Assembly (NCBI GenBank): GCA_002308155.1
Contig: DBVQ01000077.1
Span: 6,405 to 17,989 of the forward strand
Source of the DNA: Christensenella sp. UBA1260
GTDB lineage: Bacteria; Bacillota; Clostridia; Christensenellales; CAG-917
Reading direction: 5' to 3'
DNA length: 11,585 nt
Position 1 is the stretch's first letter, and every line of letters starts with the position of its first letter. Shown piece by piece: positions 1 through 6,344 of this stretch. The translations under genes and the position numbers were made by a program. Below the pieces are notes generated by a model. That model worked only from the letters and a program-made list of their open reading frames with translations, did no database searches and was not told where the DNA came from.

Positions 1-954
1 CTTCGCAGAGCGCAGGGCGCGGACGCGGGCATCTACGGCGCGCGTGCGGCGTATATCGGCGGTGTGCGCACAACGTCAAACGTCGTTGCGGGCAAGTTGT
101 TTGATATCCCTGTGACGGGTACACACTCCCACAGCTGGGTTATGTCATTTTCAAGCGAGCTTGAAGCATTTGAAAAGTATGCGGAGATTTATCCGGACAA
201 CTGCTTGCTTCTTGTTGACACATACGACACATTGAAGAGCGGCGTGCCAAACGCAATCAAAGTGTTTGACAAATTGAAGGCCGCAGGGCACAAGCCGATT
301 GGCATCCGTCTTGACAGCGGAGACCTTGCATATCTAAGCCGCAAGGCACGTGCGATGCTGGACGCCGCAGGACACAAGGACGCGCTCATATTTGCAACCA
401 ACGACCTTGACGAAGACATCTTGCTTGCGCTCAACAACCAAGACGCCAAGATTGACGTTTACGGCATAGGCACCAAGCTCATTACAAGCTATTCCAATGC
501 ATCTCTCGGCGGAGTTTACAAGCTCTGCGCGATTGAGAAAGACGGCAAGCTTGAACCGCGTATCAAGGTGTCCAACAGCCACGAAAAGACCACCAACCCG
601 GGCGTTAAAAAGATTGTGAGAATATTAAAAGACGGCATGGCACAAGCAGACCTCATCTGCCTCGAAGACGAAGTCTTCGACACATCTGAGCCGCTCACAA
701 TTTTCCATCCTGAGCAGACTTGGAAGAAGACCACGATTGAGGGCTATGAACTTGTTGAGCTTATGCAACCAATTTTCAAGGACGGCAAACTCGTTTACAA
801 CAAGCCGTCGCTCAAAGAGATTGCGGCACACGAGGACGAGAGCACAGGACAATTTTTCCCGGAATACAAGCGCGTCATAAATACGCAGGAGTACAAGGTT
901 GACCTCTCATACAAACTCTGGAAACTCAAAAACGAACTCTTGAACAGAGGATAA
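1..954 (+). CDS. pncB: Nicotinate phosphoribosyltransferase, C-terminal two-thirds (5' end outside window)
   Basis: Makes nicotinate mononucleotide from nicotinate and PRPP, with ATP hydrolysis, in the Preiss-Handler route of NAD salvage; cytoplasmic. The frame is open from base 1 (317 codons, then TAA at 952-954). Seen in order: LRRAQGADAGIYGARAAYIGG at the very start, typical of the family; GTHSHSW, where the second His (bases 130-132) aligns with the phosphorylated catalytic His of the family; GIRLDSGDLAYLS (about 298-336), the central conserved strand; FATNDLDEDI; and YGIGTKLITS, the phosphate-binding loop region. The family is usually about 480-490 residues, so roughly 165-170 N-terminal residues lie upstream. 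Start codon, promoter and upstream partners are not visible. A hairpin terminator follows 16 bases after the stop, so it ends its transcription unit. Nothing looks broken. Identity rests on recognised motifs, not on a search. Confidence 0.95.
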   Translation, partial: LRRAQGADAGIYGARAAYIGGVRTTSNVVAGKLFDIPVTGTHSHSWVMSFSSELEAFEKYAEIYPDNCLLLVDTYDTLKSGVPNAIKVFDKLKAAGHKPIGIRLDSGDLAYLSRKARAMLDAAGHKDALIFATNDLDEDILLALNNQDAKIDVYGIGTKLITSYSNASLGGVYKLCAIEKDGKLEPRIKVSNSHEKTTNPGVKKIVRILKDGMAQADLICLEDEVFDTSEPLTIFHPEQTWKKTTIEGYELVELMQPIFKDGKLVYNKPSLKEIAAHEDESTGQFFPEYKRVINTQEYKVDLSYKLWKLKNELLNRG

Positions 955-970
955 CACCTATAAGAACAAG

Positions 971-995
971 GCACTCGCAAGAGTGCTTTTCTTTT
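971..995 (+). terminator. Intrinsic terminator after pncB
   Basis: Perfect 6-bp stem GCACTC/GAGTGC (971-976 with 981-986) closed by a GCAA tetraloop of the stable GNRA class, followed by TTTTCTTTT (987-995). AAG at 968-970 can lengthen the stem with the first T residues. Its position just after the pncB stop fits factor-independent termination. Confidence 0.88.
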
Positions 996-1073
996 GTGCA
1001 AAAATGAGGCTTTTCGGCATTTTTTGCCGCCCAACGGAAAATGTTTGCGCAAGGGAAAAGTTATCTTGTCTTT

Positions 1074-1079
1074 GAGGTG
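1074..1079 (+). promoter_or_regulatory. Ribosome binding site for the DivIVA-like gene
   Basis: GAGGTG lies 4 nt before the ATG at 1084. It decides the start: an in-frame TTG at 994 would add 30 residues without resemblance to DivIVA, lies in the tail of the pncB terminator, and has no Shine-Dalgarno sequence. The spacing is slightly short. No convincing sigma-A promoter was found in 955-1073. Confidence 0.65.
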
Positions 1080-1083
1080 TTTT

Positions 1084-1761
1084 ATGAAGAGAAATAATCA
1101 GCGTTTCAAAGTGAGATGCAGTGGATATGACAAAAAGCAGGTGGAGAGTTTTATTGCCGAACTGCAATCAAGGTATGATGCGGTTGCGATTGAGCAAAGA
1201 GAGAGGATTTCGGCTCTGAAACAACAAAACGATGAATTGTCCGAGCAACTTGCGGTTTTGCAGGGGCGAGAGGAGCAAATCAAGCTCACGCTTTTGAAGG
1301 CGACAAAGACCGCAAACGAATTGGGCGCGCAAATAAAACAGCGATACAAAGCGGAGCTTGAACGCCTCAAACTCTTTCGTGCAAAATGGTTGGCGGCGTA
1401 TGACGAGCTGAAAGACCGCTATCATTTTGAAAAGGACGCACTCAATATGGAGAGTGTGGCGGTGCAGACCGAGCTTGAACTCACCAAATATTTGACACAG
1501 GAGTTTTCATTGACGCGCGGGGATGATGTGGACGATATGGAGGCTTATTTCAAGCAAGAAGTTGATCGCCTTACGCGCTTGCAACAATCCATGCAAGAAG
1601 GCGCAGAGAGCAAATCCAAAGATTTGAAACAAAAACTCCGAACAAAAGAAAAGGCGCAAAACGATGCCGATATCGCGGAGGAGGGTGCATTCAGTTTGGA
1701 TGAAGCATTGCACCCGACCGAGAGCCTTGTTGACATTTGCAAATCGCTCGGGATAGGATGA
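1084..1761 (+). CDS. DivIVA-like coiled-coil protein
   Basis: 225 residues from the ATG at 1084, which has GAGGTG in front. The N-terminus reads FKVRCSGYDKKQVESFIAEL (residues 8-27), which matches the DivIVA/GpsB N-terminal signature: Phe, then a Gly-Tyr-Asp turn, then a Val-x2-Phe helix that in this family forms the membrane- or partner-binding lipid-sensing end. Residues about 28-130 are charged and heptad-like (many Glu, Lys, Leu, Gln), consistent with a long coiled coil; a second helical part runs to about 200, and the tail ends in a short hydrophobic segment, SLVDICKSLGIG. No membrane segment. Family members mark negatively curved membrane and poles or recruit division and wall-synthesis proteins; which partner applies here cannot be told. 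It is preceded by the pncB terminator and followed by a terminator, so it is probably monocistronic. It is not near the usual divIVA context (ftsZ-sepF-ylm), so it may be a paralogue. Family call good, specific role unknown. Confidence 0.75.
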   Translation: MKRNNQRFKVRCSGYDKKQVESFIAELQSRYDAVAIEQRERISALKQQNDELSEQLAVLQGREEQIKLTLLKATKTANELGAQIKQRYKAELERLKLFRAKWLAAYDELKDRYHFEKDALNMESVAVQTELELTKYLTQEFSLTRGDDVDDMEAYFKQEVDRLTRLQQSMQEGAESKSKDLKQKLRTKEKAQNDADIAEEGAFSLDEALHPTESLVDICKSLGIG

Positions 1762-1769
1762 GTTGAATA

Positions 1770-1798
1770 TTGAAATAAACAATATATTTATATATAAA
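1770..1798 (+). promoter_or_regulatory. Possible sigma-A-like promoter in the convergent gap
   Basis: TTGAAA (1770-1775), 17-nt spacer, TATAAA (1793-1798). The -10 is half of a 12-bp palindrome, TTTATATATAAA (1787-1798). Start would be near 1805, just before the 1816-1844 hairpin, so any RNA would be a stub of about 40 nt or antisense to the lipoprotein 3' end. The region is very AT-rich, so chance is a serious alternative. Confidence 0.25.
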
Positions 1799-1815
1799 AC
1801 CAAATAAAAGGGCAC

Positions 1816-1844
1816 AAAAAAATCCGCCGTCAGCGGATTTTTTG
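1816..1844. terminator. Bidirectional intrinsic terminator between convergent genes
   Basis: Stem AATCCGC/GCGGATT (1821-1827 with 1833-1839), loop CGTCA, with an A-run on the left (1816-1822) and a T-run on the right (1838-1843). Read on the + strand it ends the DivIVA-like transcript; read on the - strand it gives a 7-T tail and begins only about 7 nt after the lipoprotein stop codon. Symmetry and placement between convergent stops make a two-way terminator likely. Confidence 0.88.
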
Positions 1845-1850
1845 TTTGTG

Positions 1851-2732
1851 TCAGTTGATTGTTGCGCTCTTCAATTTGTAAACGACATAGAAGGTGTCGC
1901 CTTCATGTGTGATTGGCTCGCGGAACTCAACAAGCAGATGTTTAATCGTGAGCTCGCTGTTGGATGCCTTCATATCGTCAACGGCATAGAAGAGGATTTG
2001 AGATTTGCCTGCAACCTTTGTTGAGCGAGAGACTTCAACGCGGTAGCAATTTACGCTGTTTTCAGGATTGAGCGCAGTGGTGAACGGAGTTGTGATGCCC
2101 TCTGTTGACTTGCAGCTTGCTGTGAGTGATACAGAGGTGTTTTCTGTTGCAGACACGAGCGGCACTGCAAATGAGAAACTGAAACTTGTTGTATATGTCG
2201 TCACTGTACGCAAAGCCTGATGGAACTCGTTGTTGTCAAAATATGTGCCGGAAACCTTGATTGAGCCACTTGAGGTGTTGCCGCCAACAACCTTTTCATA
2301 GTGGAAGGTTGCGCCGTCATAGTAGCCGCTCATGCGGAAAGTCTCGTTGCCGTTTTCAGTTTGCACGCGATAGGAGCGCGCTGGAACCATGAGGGAAGTG
2401 CCGCTTGTAAGGTTGAAATAGCAACCCGTTTCATATACGGTTGTGCCGACAGTGAGTGAGCCTCTCACGAGTATGCCTTTTTCAACGTTTTGGATTGGCT
2501 CCAAAAAATCTTCAACGGTTGCGCCCTTTTGGAATCTCTTGATGTGGACGATATATGTGCCCGTTTCGTTGGTGAGCTCATTTTTCACGTCATATTCAAA
2601 AGTTTCTTCCGCATGGTCAACGAGGAAGTTTGAAAGTTGTCCTTGTGTCGTCGCGCGGTTGCAAGCAACAAGCGAAAATGCCACTGCACCGAGGACAAGT
2701 ATTGCCACTAAAATAATAACCATTTTCTTCAT
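1851..2732 (-). CDS. Putative lipoprotein of unknown family
   Basis: 293 residues. The N-terminus is MKKMVIILVAILVLGAVAFS followed by LVACN: a charged start, a hydrophobic stretch and a lipobox (L-V-A-C, Cys24), so a type II signal peptide and lipid anchoring at the outer face of the membrane are expected. The mature part is rich in Thr, Ser, Val and Tyr with alternating patterns (for example TTYTTSFSFSFAVPLVSATE), suggesting a beta-rich fold; there are few Cys and no catalytic motif that I recognise. The start is set by the signal peptide. The frame stays open for 99 more codons upstream, but that stretch runs through the promoter and is not part of the gene. There is no Shine-Dalgarno; a -10 box sits 9 nt before the ATG, implying a nearly leaderless mRNA. 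It is transcribed away from addB and ends at a shared terminator. Function is unknown. Confidence 0.8.
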   Translation of the reverse strand: MKKMVIILVAILVLGAVAFSLVACNRATTQGQLSNFLVDHAEETFEYDVKNELTNETGTYIVHIKRFQKGATVEDFLEPIQNVEKGILVRGSLTVGTTVYETGCYFNLTSGTSLMVPARSYRVQTENGNETFRMSGYYDGATFHYEKVVGGNTSSGSIKVSGTYFDNNEFHQALRTVTTYTTSFSFSFAVPLVSATENTSVSLTASCKSTEGITTPFTTALNPENSVNCYRVEVSRSTKVAGKSQILFYAVDDMKASNSELTIKHLLVEFREPITHEGDTFYVVYKLKSATIN

Positions 2733-2741
2733 AATACGATT

Positions 2742-2769
2742 ATTATAGCACAAAACAAAAATCCTGCAA
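2742..2769 (-). promoter_or_regulatory. Extended -10 promoter of the lipoprotein gene
   Basis: Read on the - strand: TGCTATAAT (bases 2750 to 2742), a perfect -10 hexamer with the TG extension. A weak -35, TTGCAG (2769 to 2764), lies 16 nt upstream. The predicted start is A at about 2735, 3 nt before the ATG at 2732, so the mRNA would carry essentially no leader. Confidence 0.7.
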
Positions 2770-2786
2770 TCAATTGAGACACAATA

Positions 2787-2812
2787 TTCAAAAAACTGCA
2801 AGTTTTTTTGAA
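2787..2812. repeat. Imperfect inverted repeat in the divergent region
   Basis: TTCAAAAAACT (2787-2797) pairs with AGTTTTTTTGAA (2801-2812) apart from one extra T; the centre is GCA. It lies 17 bp upstream of the lipoprotein -35, where a regulator could bind. A/T-runs make chance pairing quite possible. No known operator is recognised. Confidence 0.35.
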
Positions 2813-2894
2813 ACTCCGTTTTTGTCCTCAAAATGGTGCATGCAAGCTGATAGAATATGTTTGAAAGTGAAAAATGGGGAAGTATGACACTAAA

Positions 2895-2930
2895 CAAATA
2901 AATATAATATTTGTATATTATATTTATTTG
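2895..2930. repeat. Perfect AT-rich palindrome upstream of addB promoter
   Basis: Arms CAAATAAATATAATAT (2895-2910) and ATATTATATTTATTTG (2915-2930) are perfect reverse complements over 16 bp with a TTGT centre. All pairs are A-T except the outermost C-G. It ends 10 bp before the addB -35. It could be an operator for a dimeric or tetrameric regulator, a DNA element that extrudes or bends, or an upstream AT-rich element; a terminator is less likely because the stem has almost no G-C pairs and no T tail follows. No function is proven. Confidence 0.8.
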
Positions 2931-2940
2931 CGCAAATCTA

Positions 2941-2969
2941 TTGAAAATAGGTTTTTTTGAGAGTATAAT
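2941..2969 (+). promoter_or_regulatory. Sigma-A-like promoter of addBA giving a leaderless mRNA
   Basis: TTGAAA (2941-2946), exact 17-nt spacer, perfect TATAAT (2964-2969). Counting the last base of the -10 as -7 puts +1 at 2976, which is the A of the addB ATG. There is no Shine-Dalgarno between the -10 and the ATG. Confidence 0.8.
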
Positions 2970-2975
2970 TTGCTT

Positions 2976-5900
2976 ATGAAAATTATAAAATCCAACACAG
3001 CGCACGGCGCATATATGGGCATCGTGCAAGAATTGAACAGGCGCCTTGGTGCAAATGAAGATAATATCGTCATTGCACCTGACCGTTTTACCGCTTTTGT
3101 GGAGAGGGCGCTCATTTCTACGCTCAAATTGAAAAGCACCTTTGGCATAGAGGTCGTGTCTTTCACACGTCTTGCAAACAAGCTTGTGGGCAGAGACATA
3201 AAAAAGTGCTTGACGCCGGAGGGTGCGGTTATGCTGATTTCAAACGCAATTCTCGCCGTCAAGGACAAGCTTGCGTTCTATAAGAACGCAGTTGGCAAGG
3301 ATGGGTTTGCGAGCGAGATGTATGCAGCACTTACGGCACTCAGAAACAGCGATGCCACGGTTGACTCTCTGCGTGAGAGCGCGGAGAAGCTTGAGGAGAA
3401 GTCTCAACTTAAGGCAAAAATCCTTGACATTGCGCTCATATATGAGGAGTATCTTAGACAACTTGAAGTGTCGCACAGCGATTCAACCACGCGTCTTATG
3501 GCACTTGCAAACTTCATTGAGCAACATCCGGAGGCAGTGAGTGGCAAAAACTTCTATTGCACGGACATCTATGAGTTTTCGTCTCCCGAGCTTGCAATCC
3601 TTTCTAGCATAGACAAACATGCCAACTCGTTGACGATAGGCGTGCCGAGTGGCTATGACAACCCAAATAAACGCATATATCCCGACCGCGTCATTGAAAA
3701 GCTCAAATCCATAAGTGTAGGGGCGGCGGAGATTGTAGAGAACGATGAAAAGCTTATCCCGCCGATTGACGCTATTTCCAAGAGCTTATTTTCATATTTC
3801 AAGCCAAAGACAATTGCAAACAACAGAGATGAAAACGGCAATCAAAAGGTATTTTTGCGCGTTGCAAAAGACCGCTATGACGAGATTTTGAAGCTTGCAA
3901 CCGACATTGCAAGTTATGTGCGTGAACAAGAGGATGGCACGAAACACAGATACAAAGACATAGAAGTCTTTGTAAGCAATCTTCCTGCATATCAAGCGGA
4001 CATAAAAGCAGTCTTTTTGAGATACGGCATCCCGTTCTTTATTGATGAAAAAGAATTGCTTTCAGAGCAGACCAAAGTGCGCTATCTTTTATCCGCGCTC
4101 GCAGTGATTAAGAGCGGCTTTAAAAGTGCGGAAGTGCTTGACTTTGTCAAAAACCCGCTGTTCTTCAACAAGCTAAAAGAGGAAAGCGGAGAGGAAGAAG
4201 TGTTCCTCTTTGAGAATTATGTCCTCAAACACAGCATTGAAAAGGGTGGTTTTTCGTGCGAGTTTAAACTCCTCAAAAAGCCAAACGAAGCGCATAGAAT
4301 ACCGAAAAAAGAGTTTAACTTTGAAGGTGTAAGCGATGCGACGCGCGCTCTTGTTGAAAGTGAAGAAAACGTCATTCCCGAAAAAGTGCGCAAGGCACTC
4401 ATGAATACACTTGCGCCTATTAATTTCAAAAATGATACTCCGCTTGAAGATATTGTTGACGGATGCAAAGTGCTCCTCAAAAACGTTGATGCGGGTTGGC
4501 GCAATCACGTTGAACAGCTCACAAAAGTCAGTGAGTATTACAGAAAGTGTGCGGAGCAGGTTGACGAAAAGATAAACTCTGTCTTTGACGAAATAATTGA
4601 CGTGCTTCATGGAGAATACTCCATGAAAGATTTTGCCGTGATTGTTGAGTCCATGGTCAAGACGCTCAAAATCGCACTTGTTCCGACCTATCTTGACTGC
4701 GTGTTTGTGGGCAGCTATGACAGCAGATTTATGGGCGGCAAAGATATTTATATCTTGGGCGCGGTGAGTGGCAAGCTTCCTGCAACCATGAGCGGCGGAG
4801 TTGTGCTCAGTGCAAACGATGAGGAGACGCTTGAACAAGTTGGAGTCAAGGTGTCGCCGACATCCTATCAAAAGATTATGACGGGCATGTATGCTGTCTG
4901 CGACATTATGAAAAAGCCGCACGGCAAACTCATCATTTCACGTCCGGAAATGGCGGACGGCGTGTTTTTGCAACCGTCTGTCGTTATCAGCGAATTGAAG
5001 GGCATACTATCAATTGACGGCAAGCCGCTTGAAGAGGAACAAATAGACTTTGAACACCTCTCAAAAATCCCTGACGGCGAGGGCGAAAAACTTGCCACAT
5101 ATATGTTCTCAACTGACGCAAGCGCATATCACGAGATTTTGCGCAGCGCAATGCCGCTCGTGCTCAAGGATGCGGCGTCCAACCGCATTGTGCCTGAGGA
5201 ATTGCCGTTTTACAGCGCGGCGTATGAGACGCTCAATGAAAGTCAAAAGCATGCTCTTGAGAGTATGGAGACAAGCGGAGCGGACAAGAATATCGTTTCG
5301 TCAAGGCCAATAACCTCAACGAGCGTGAGCCGACTTGAAAAGTTTTACACCTGCCCATATCAACACTATTTTGCATATACACTCGCACTTAAAAAGCGTC
5401 AGGAAGGTGAGTTTTTGGGAACAGAGAACGGCACGATTTTGCATAGTGTTTTGGAACAGTTGTTCAAAGATATCAAAGAAGGCAACGAGAAGGGCGTAGT
5501 CGTTGTGGACGCAAACAACGTCGCGGACAAGGCAAAAGAGTATTTTGACAAGGCAATAGCCGAAAACGATTTTGAATACTTGTTTGAAAAATCCAAGACG
5601 AGACGCGCGCTTGACAGGTTGAAACGCGAGAGCATGACGCTTTCAAGCGATATGCTTGCCTTGACCAAGCACTCGGAGTTTAAGCCATATCTCCTTGAAA
5701 CGAAAATCGGCGAGAACGGCATAAATCCTATGACGATTGAAGTGGGCGGACATACGATTGATTTCAAGGGCGTGATTGACCGAATTGACACGTGCGATGA
5801 CAAGTTTTTGATTATTGATTACAAGACCGGCAACAAGGAATTGAAGTTTAAAGAGATATATTATGGACAAATGATTCAACTCTACATCTATATGGAGGCG

Positions 5901-6344
5901 GTCAAAGCGAGCCTTGGCAAGCGTCCTGCCGGCGTGGCATATTTTCCGATTTTGTCCGGTTTTTCAAAGGATGATGAACAGAGATACAAATACGAAGGCA
6001 ATTTTGTCAACGAAGGAAGTGTTTTAAGCGCGATAGATGACAGAGCAGAGACGAGTTTTGCGGAGTCAATTTTCCCGACTACGGAGTCAAACAATCCAAG
6101 GCAAGACAGTTTGCTTGACAGCGATATGCTGGACTTGATTGGCAAATACGCGCTCGCCGTTGCAAAAAAAGGCGCGGAAGCGATTGAGAAAGGTTTTATT
6201 AAACCTTTGCCTATGAAAAACAAGTGCAGTTATTGTGATTTCAAAGATTCCTGCGCATATTGCAGCTTGAGCGAGAGAAAAATGCAGAGGGTTTCGCAAG
6301 CGTCGTTCAAAAAAGAAGAGGCGGAGGGCAATAAAAATGAGTGA
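2976..6344 (+). CDS. addB: AddB subunit of the AddAB helicase-nuclease
   Basis: 1122 residues (Bacillus AddB is about 1166). With AddA it unwinds and resects double-strand breaks to load RecA; AddB holds the second nuclease, the iron-sulfur cluster and the Chi-scanning helicase-like fold. Seen: N-terminal VVSFTRLANKLV typical of AddB; RYGIPFFIDEK mid-protein; TSVSRLEKFYTCPYQHYF with Cys793; His823 in GTILHSVLEQLF; nuclease motifs GVIDRID (Asp935, Asp938), IIDYKTG (Asp948, Lys950) and Q968-x3-Y972; and a C-terminal Cys1084-x2-Cys1087-x5-Cys1093 set that with Cys793 makes the four-Cys [4Fe-4S] cluster. Nuclease and cluster look intact. Odd: the N-terminus, MKIIKSNTAHGAYMGIV, lacks the GxxGxGK(T/S) P-loop found in Bacillus AddB. 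ATG 2976 was chosen over an in-frame TTG at 2970 because it fits family starts and coincides with the predicted +1. First gene of an operon with addA. Confidence 0.95.
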   Translation: MKIIKSNTAHGAYMGIVQELNRRLGANEDNIVIAPDRFTAFVERALISTLKLKSTFGIEVVSFTRLANKLVGRDIKKCLTPEGAVMLISNAILAVKDKLAFYKNAVGKDGFASEMYAALTALRNSDATVDSLRESAEKLEEKSQLKAKILDIALIYEEYLRQLEVSHSDSTTRLMALANFIEQHPEAVSGKNFYCTDIYEFSSPELAILSSIDKHANSLTIGVPSGYDNPNKRIYPDRVIEKLKSISVGAAEIVENDEKLIPPIDAISKSLFSYFKPKTIANNRDENGNQKVFLRVAKDRYDEILKLATDIASYVREQEDGTKHRYKDIEVFVSNLPAYQADIKAVFLRYGIPFFIDEKELLSEQTKVRYLLSALAVIKSGFKSAEVLDFVKNPLFFNKLKEESGEEEVFLFENYVLKHSIEKGGFSCEFKLLKKPNEAHRIPKKEFNFEGVSDATRALVESEENVIPEKVRKALMNTLAPINFKNDTPLEDIVDGCKVLLKNVDAGWRNHVEQLTKVSEYYRKCAEQVDEKINSVFDEIIDVLHGEYSMKDFAVIVESMVKTLKIALVPTYLDCVFVGSYDSRFMGGKDIYILGAVSGKLPATMSGGVVLSANDEETLEQVGVKVSPTSYQKIMTGMYAVCDIMKKPHGKLIISRPEMADGVFLQPSVVISELKGILSIDGKPLEEEQIDFEHLSKIPDGEGEKLATYMFSTDASAYHEILRSAMPLVLKDAASNRIVPEELPFYSAAYETLNESQKHALESMETSGADKNIVSSRPITSTSVSRLEKFYTCPYQHYFAYTLALKKRQEGEFLGTENGTILHSVLEQLFKDIKEGNEKGVVVVDANNVADKAKEYFDKAIAENDFEYLFEKSKTRRALDRLKRESMTLSSDMLALTKHSEFKPYLLETKIGENGINPMTIEVGGHTIDFKGVIDRIDTCDDKFLIIDYKTGNKELKFKEIYYGQMIQLYIYMEAVKASLGKRPAGVAYFPILSGFSKDDEQRYKYEGNFVNEGSVLSAIDDRAETSFAESIFPTTESNNPRQDSLLDSDMLDLIGKYALAVAKKGAEAIEKGFIKPLPMKNKCSYCDFKDSCAYCSLSERKMQRVSQASFKKEEAEGNKNE
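6323..6328 (+). promoter_or_regulatory. Ribosome binding site for addA, inside addB
   Basis: GGAGGG with an 8-nt spacer to the ATG at 6337. It sits in the last codons of addB and supports the 8-bp overlap and this start rather than the later in-frame ATG at codon 6. Confidence 0.85.

Noticed and set aside
998..1029. Second inverted repeat after the pncB terminator (GCAAAAATG with CATTTTTTGC; also CGGCA with TGCCG)
   Set aside because: Mismatched run lengths, the two stems exclude each other and no T tail follows; the first hairpin already explains termination.
994..1083. TTG start adding 30 residues to the DivIVA-like protein
   Set aside because: The TTG lies in the T-run of the pncB terminator, has no Shine-Dalgarno, and the added residues do not resemble DivIVA; ATG 1084 has GAGGTG in front.
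2837..2844. TGCATGCA palindrome in the divergent region
   Set aside because: Only 8 bp, not repeated elsewhere in the region and not at a defined distance from either promoter; expected by chance often enough.
2733..3029. Upstream in-frame extension of the lipoprotein on the - strand (99 codons)
   Set aside because: It runs through the -10 box, the 2895-2930 palindrome and the start of addB, has no ribosome site, and would bury the signal peptide and lipobox inside the protein.
4173..4922. 249-codon open frame on the - strand inside addB
   Set aside because: It is antisense to well-conserved addB, has no ribosome site and has a composition typical of a reverse-frame shadow.
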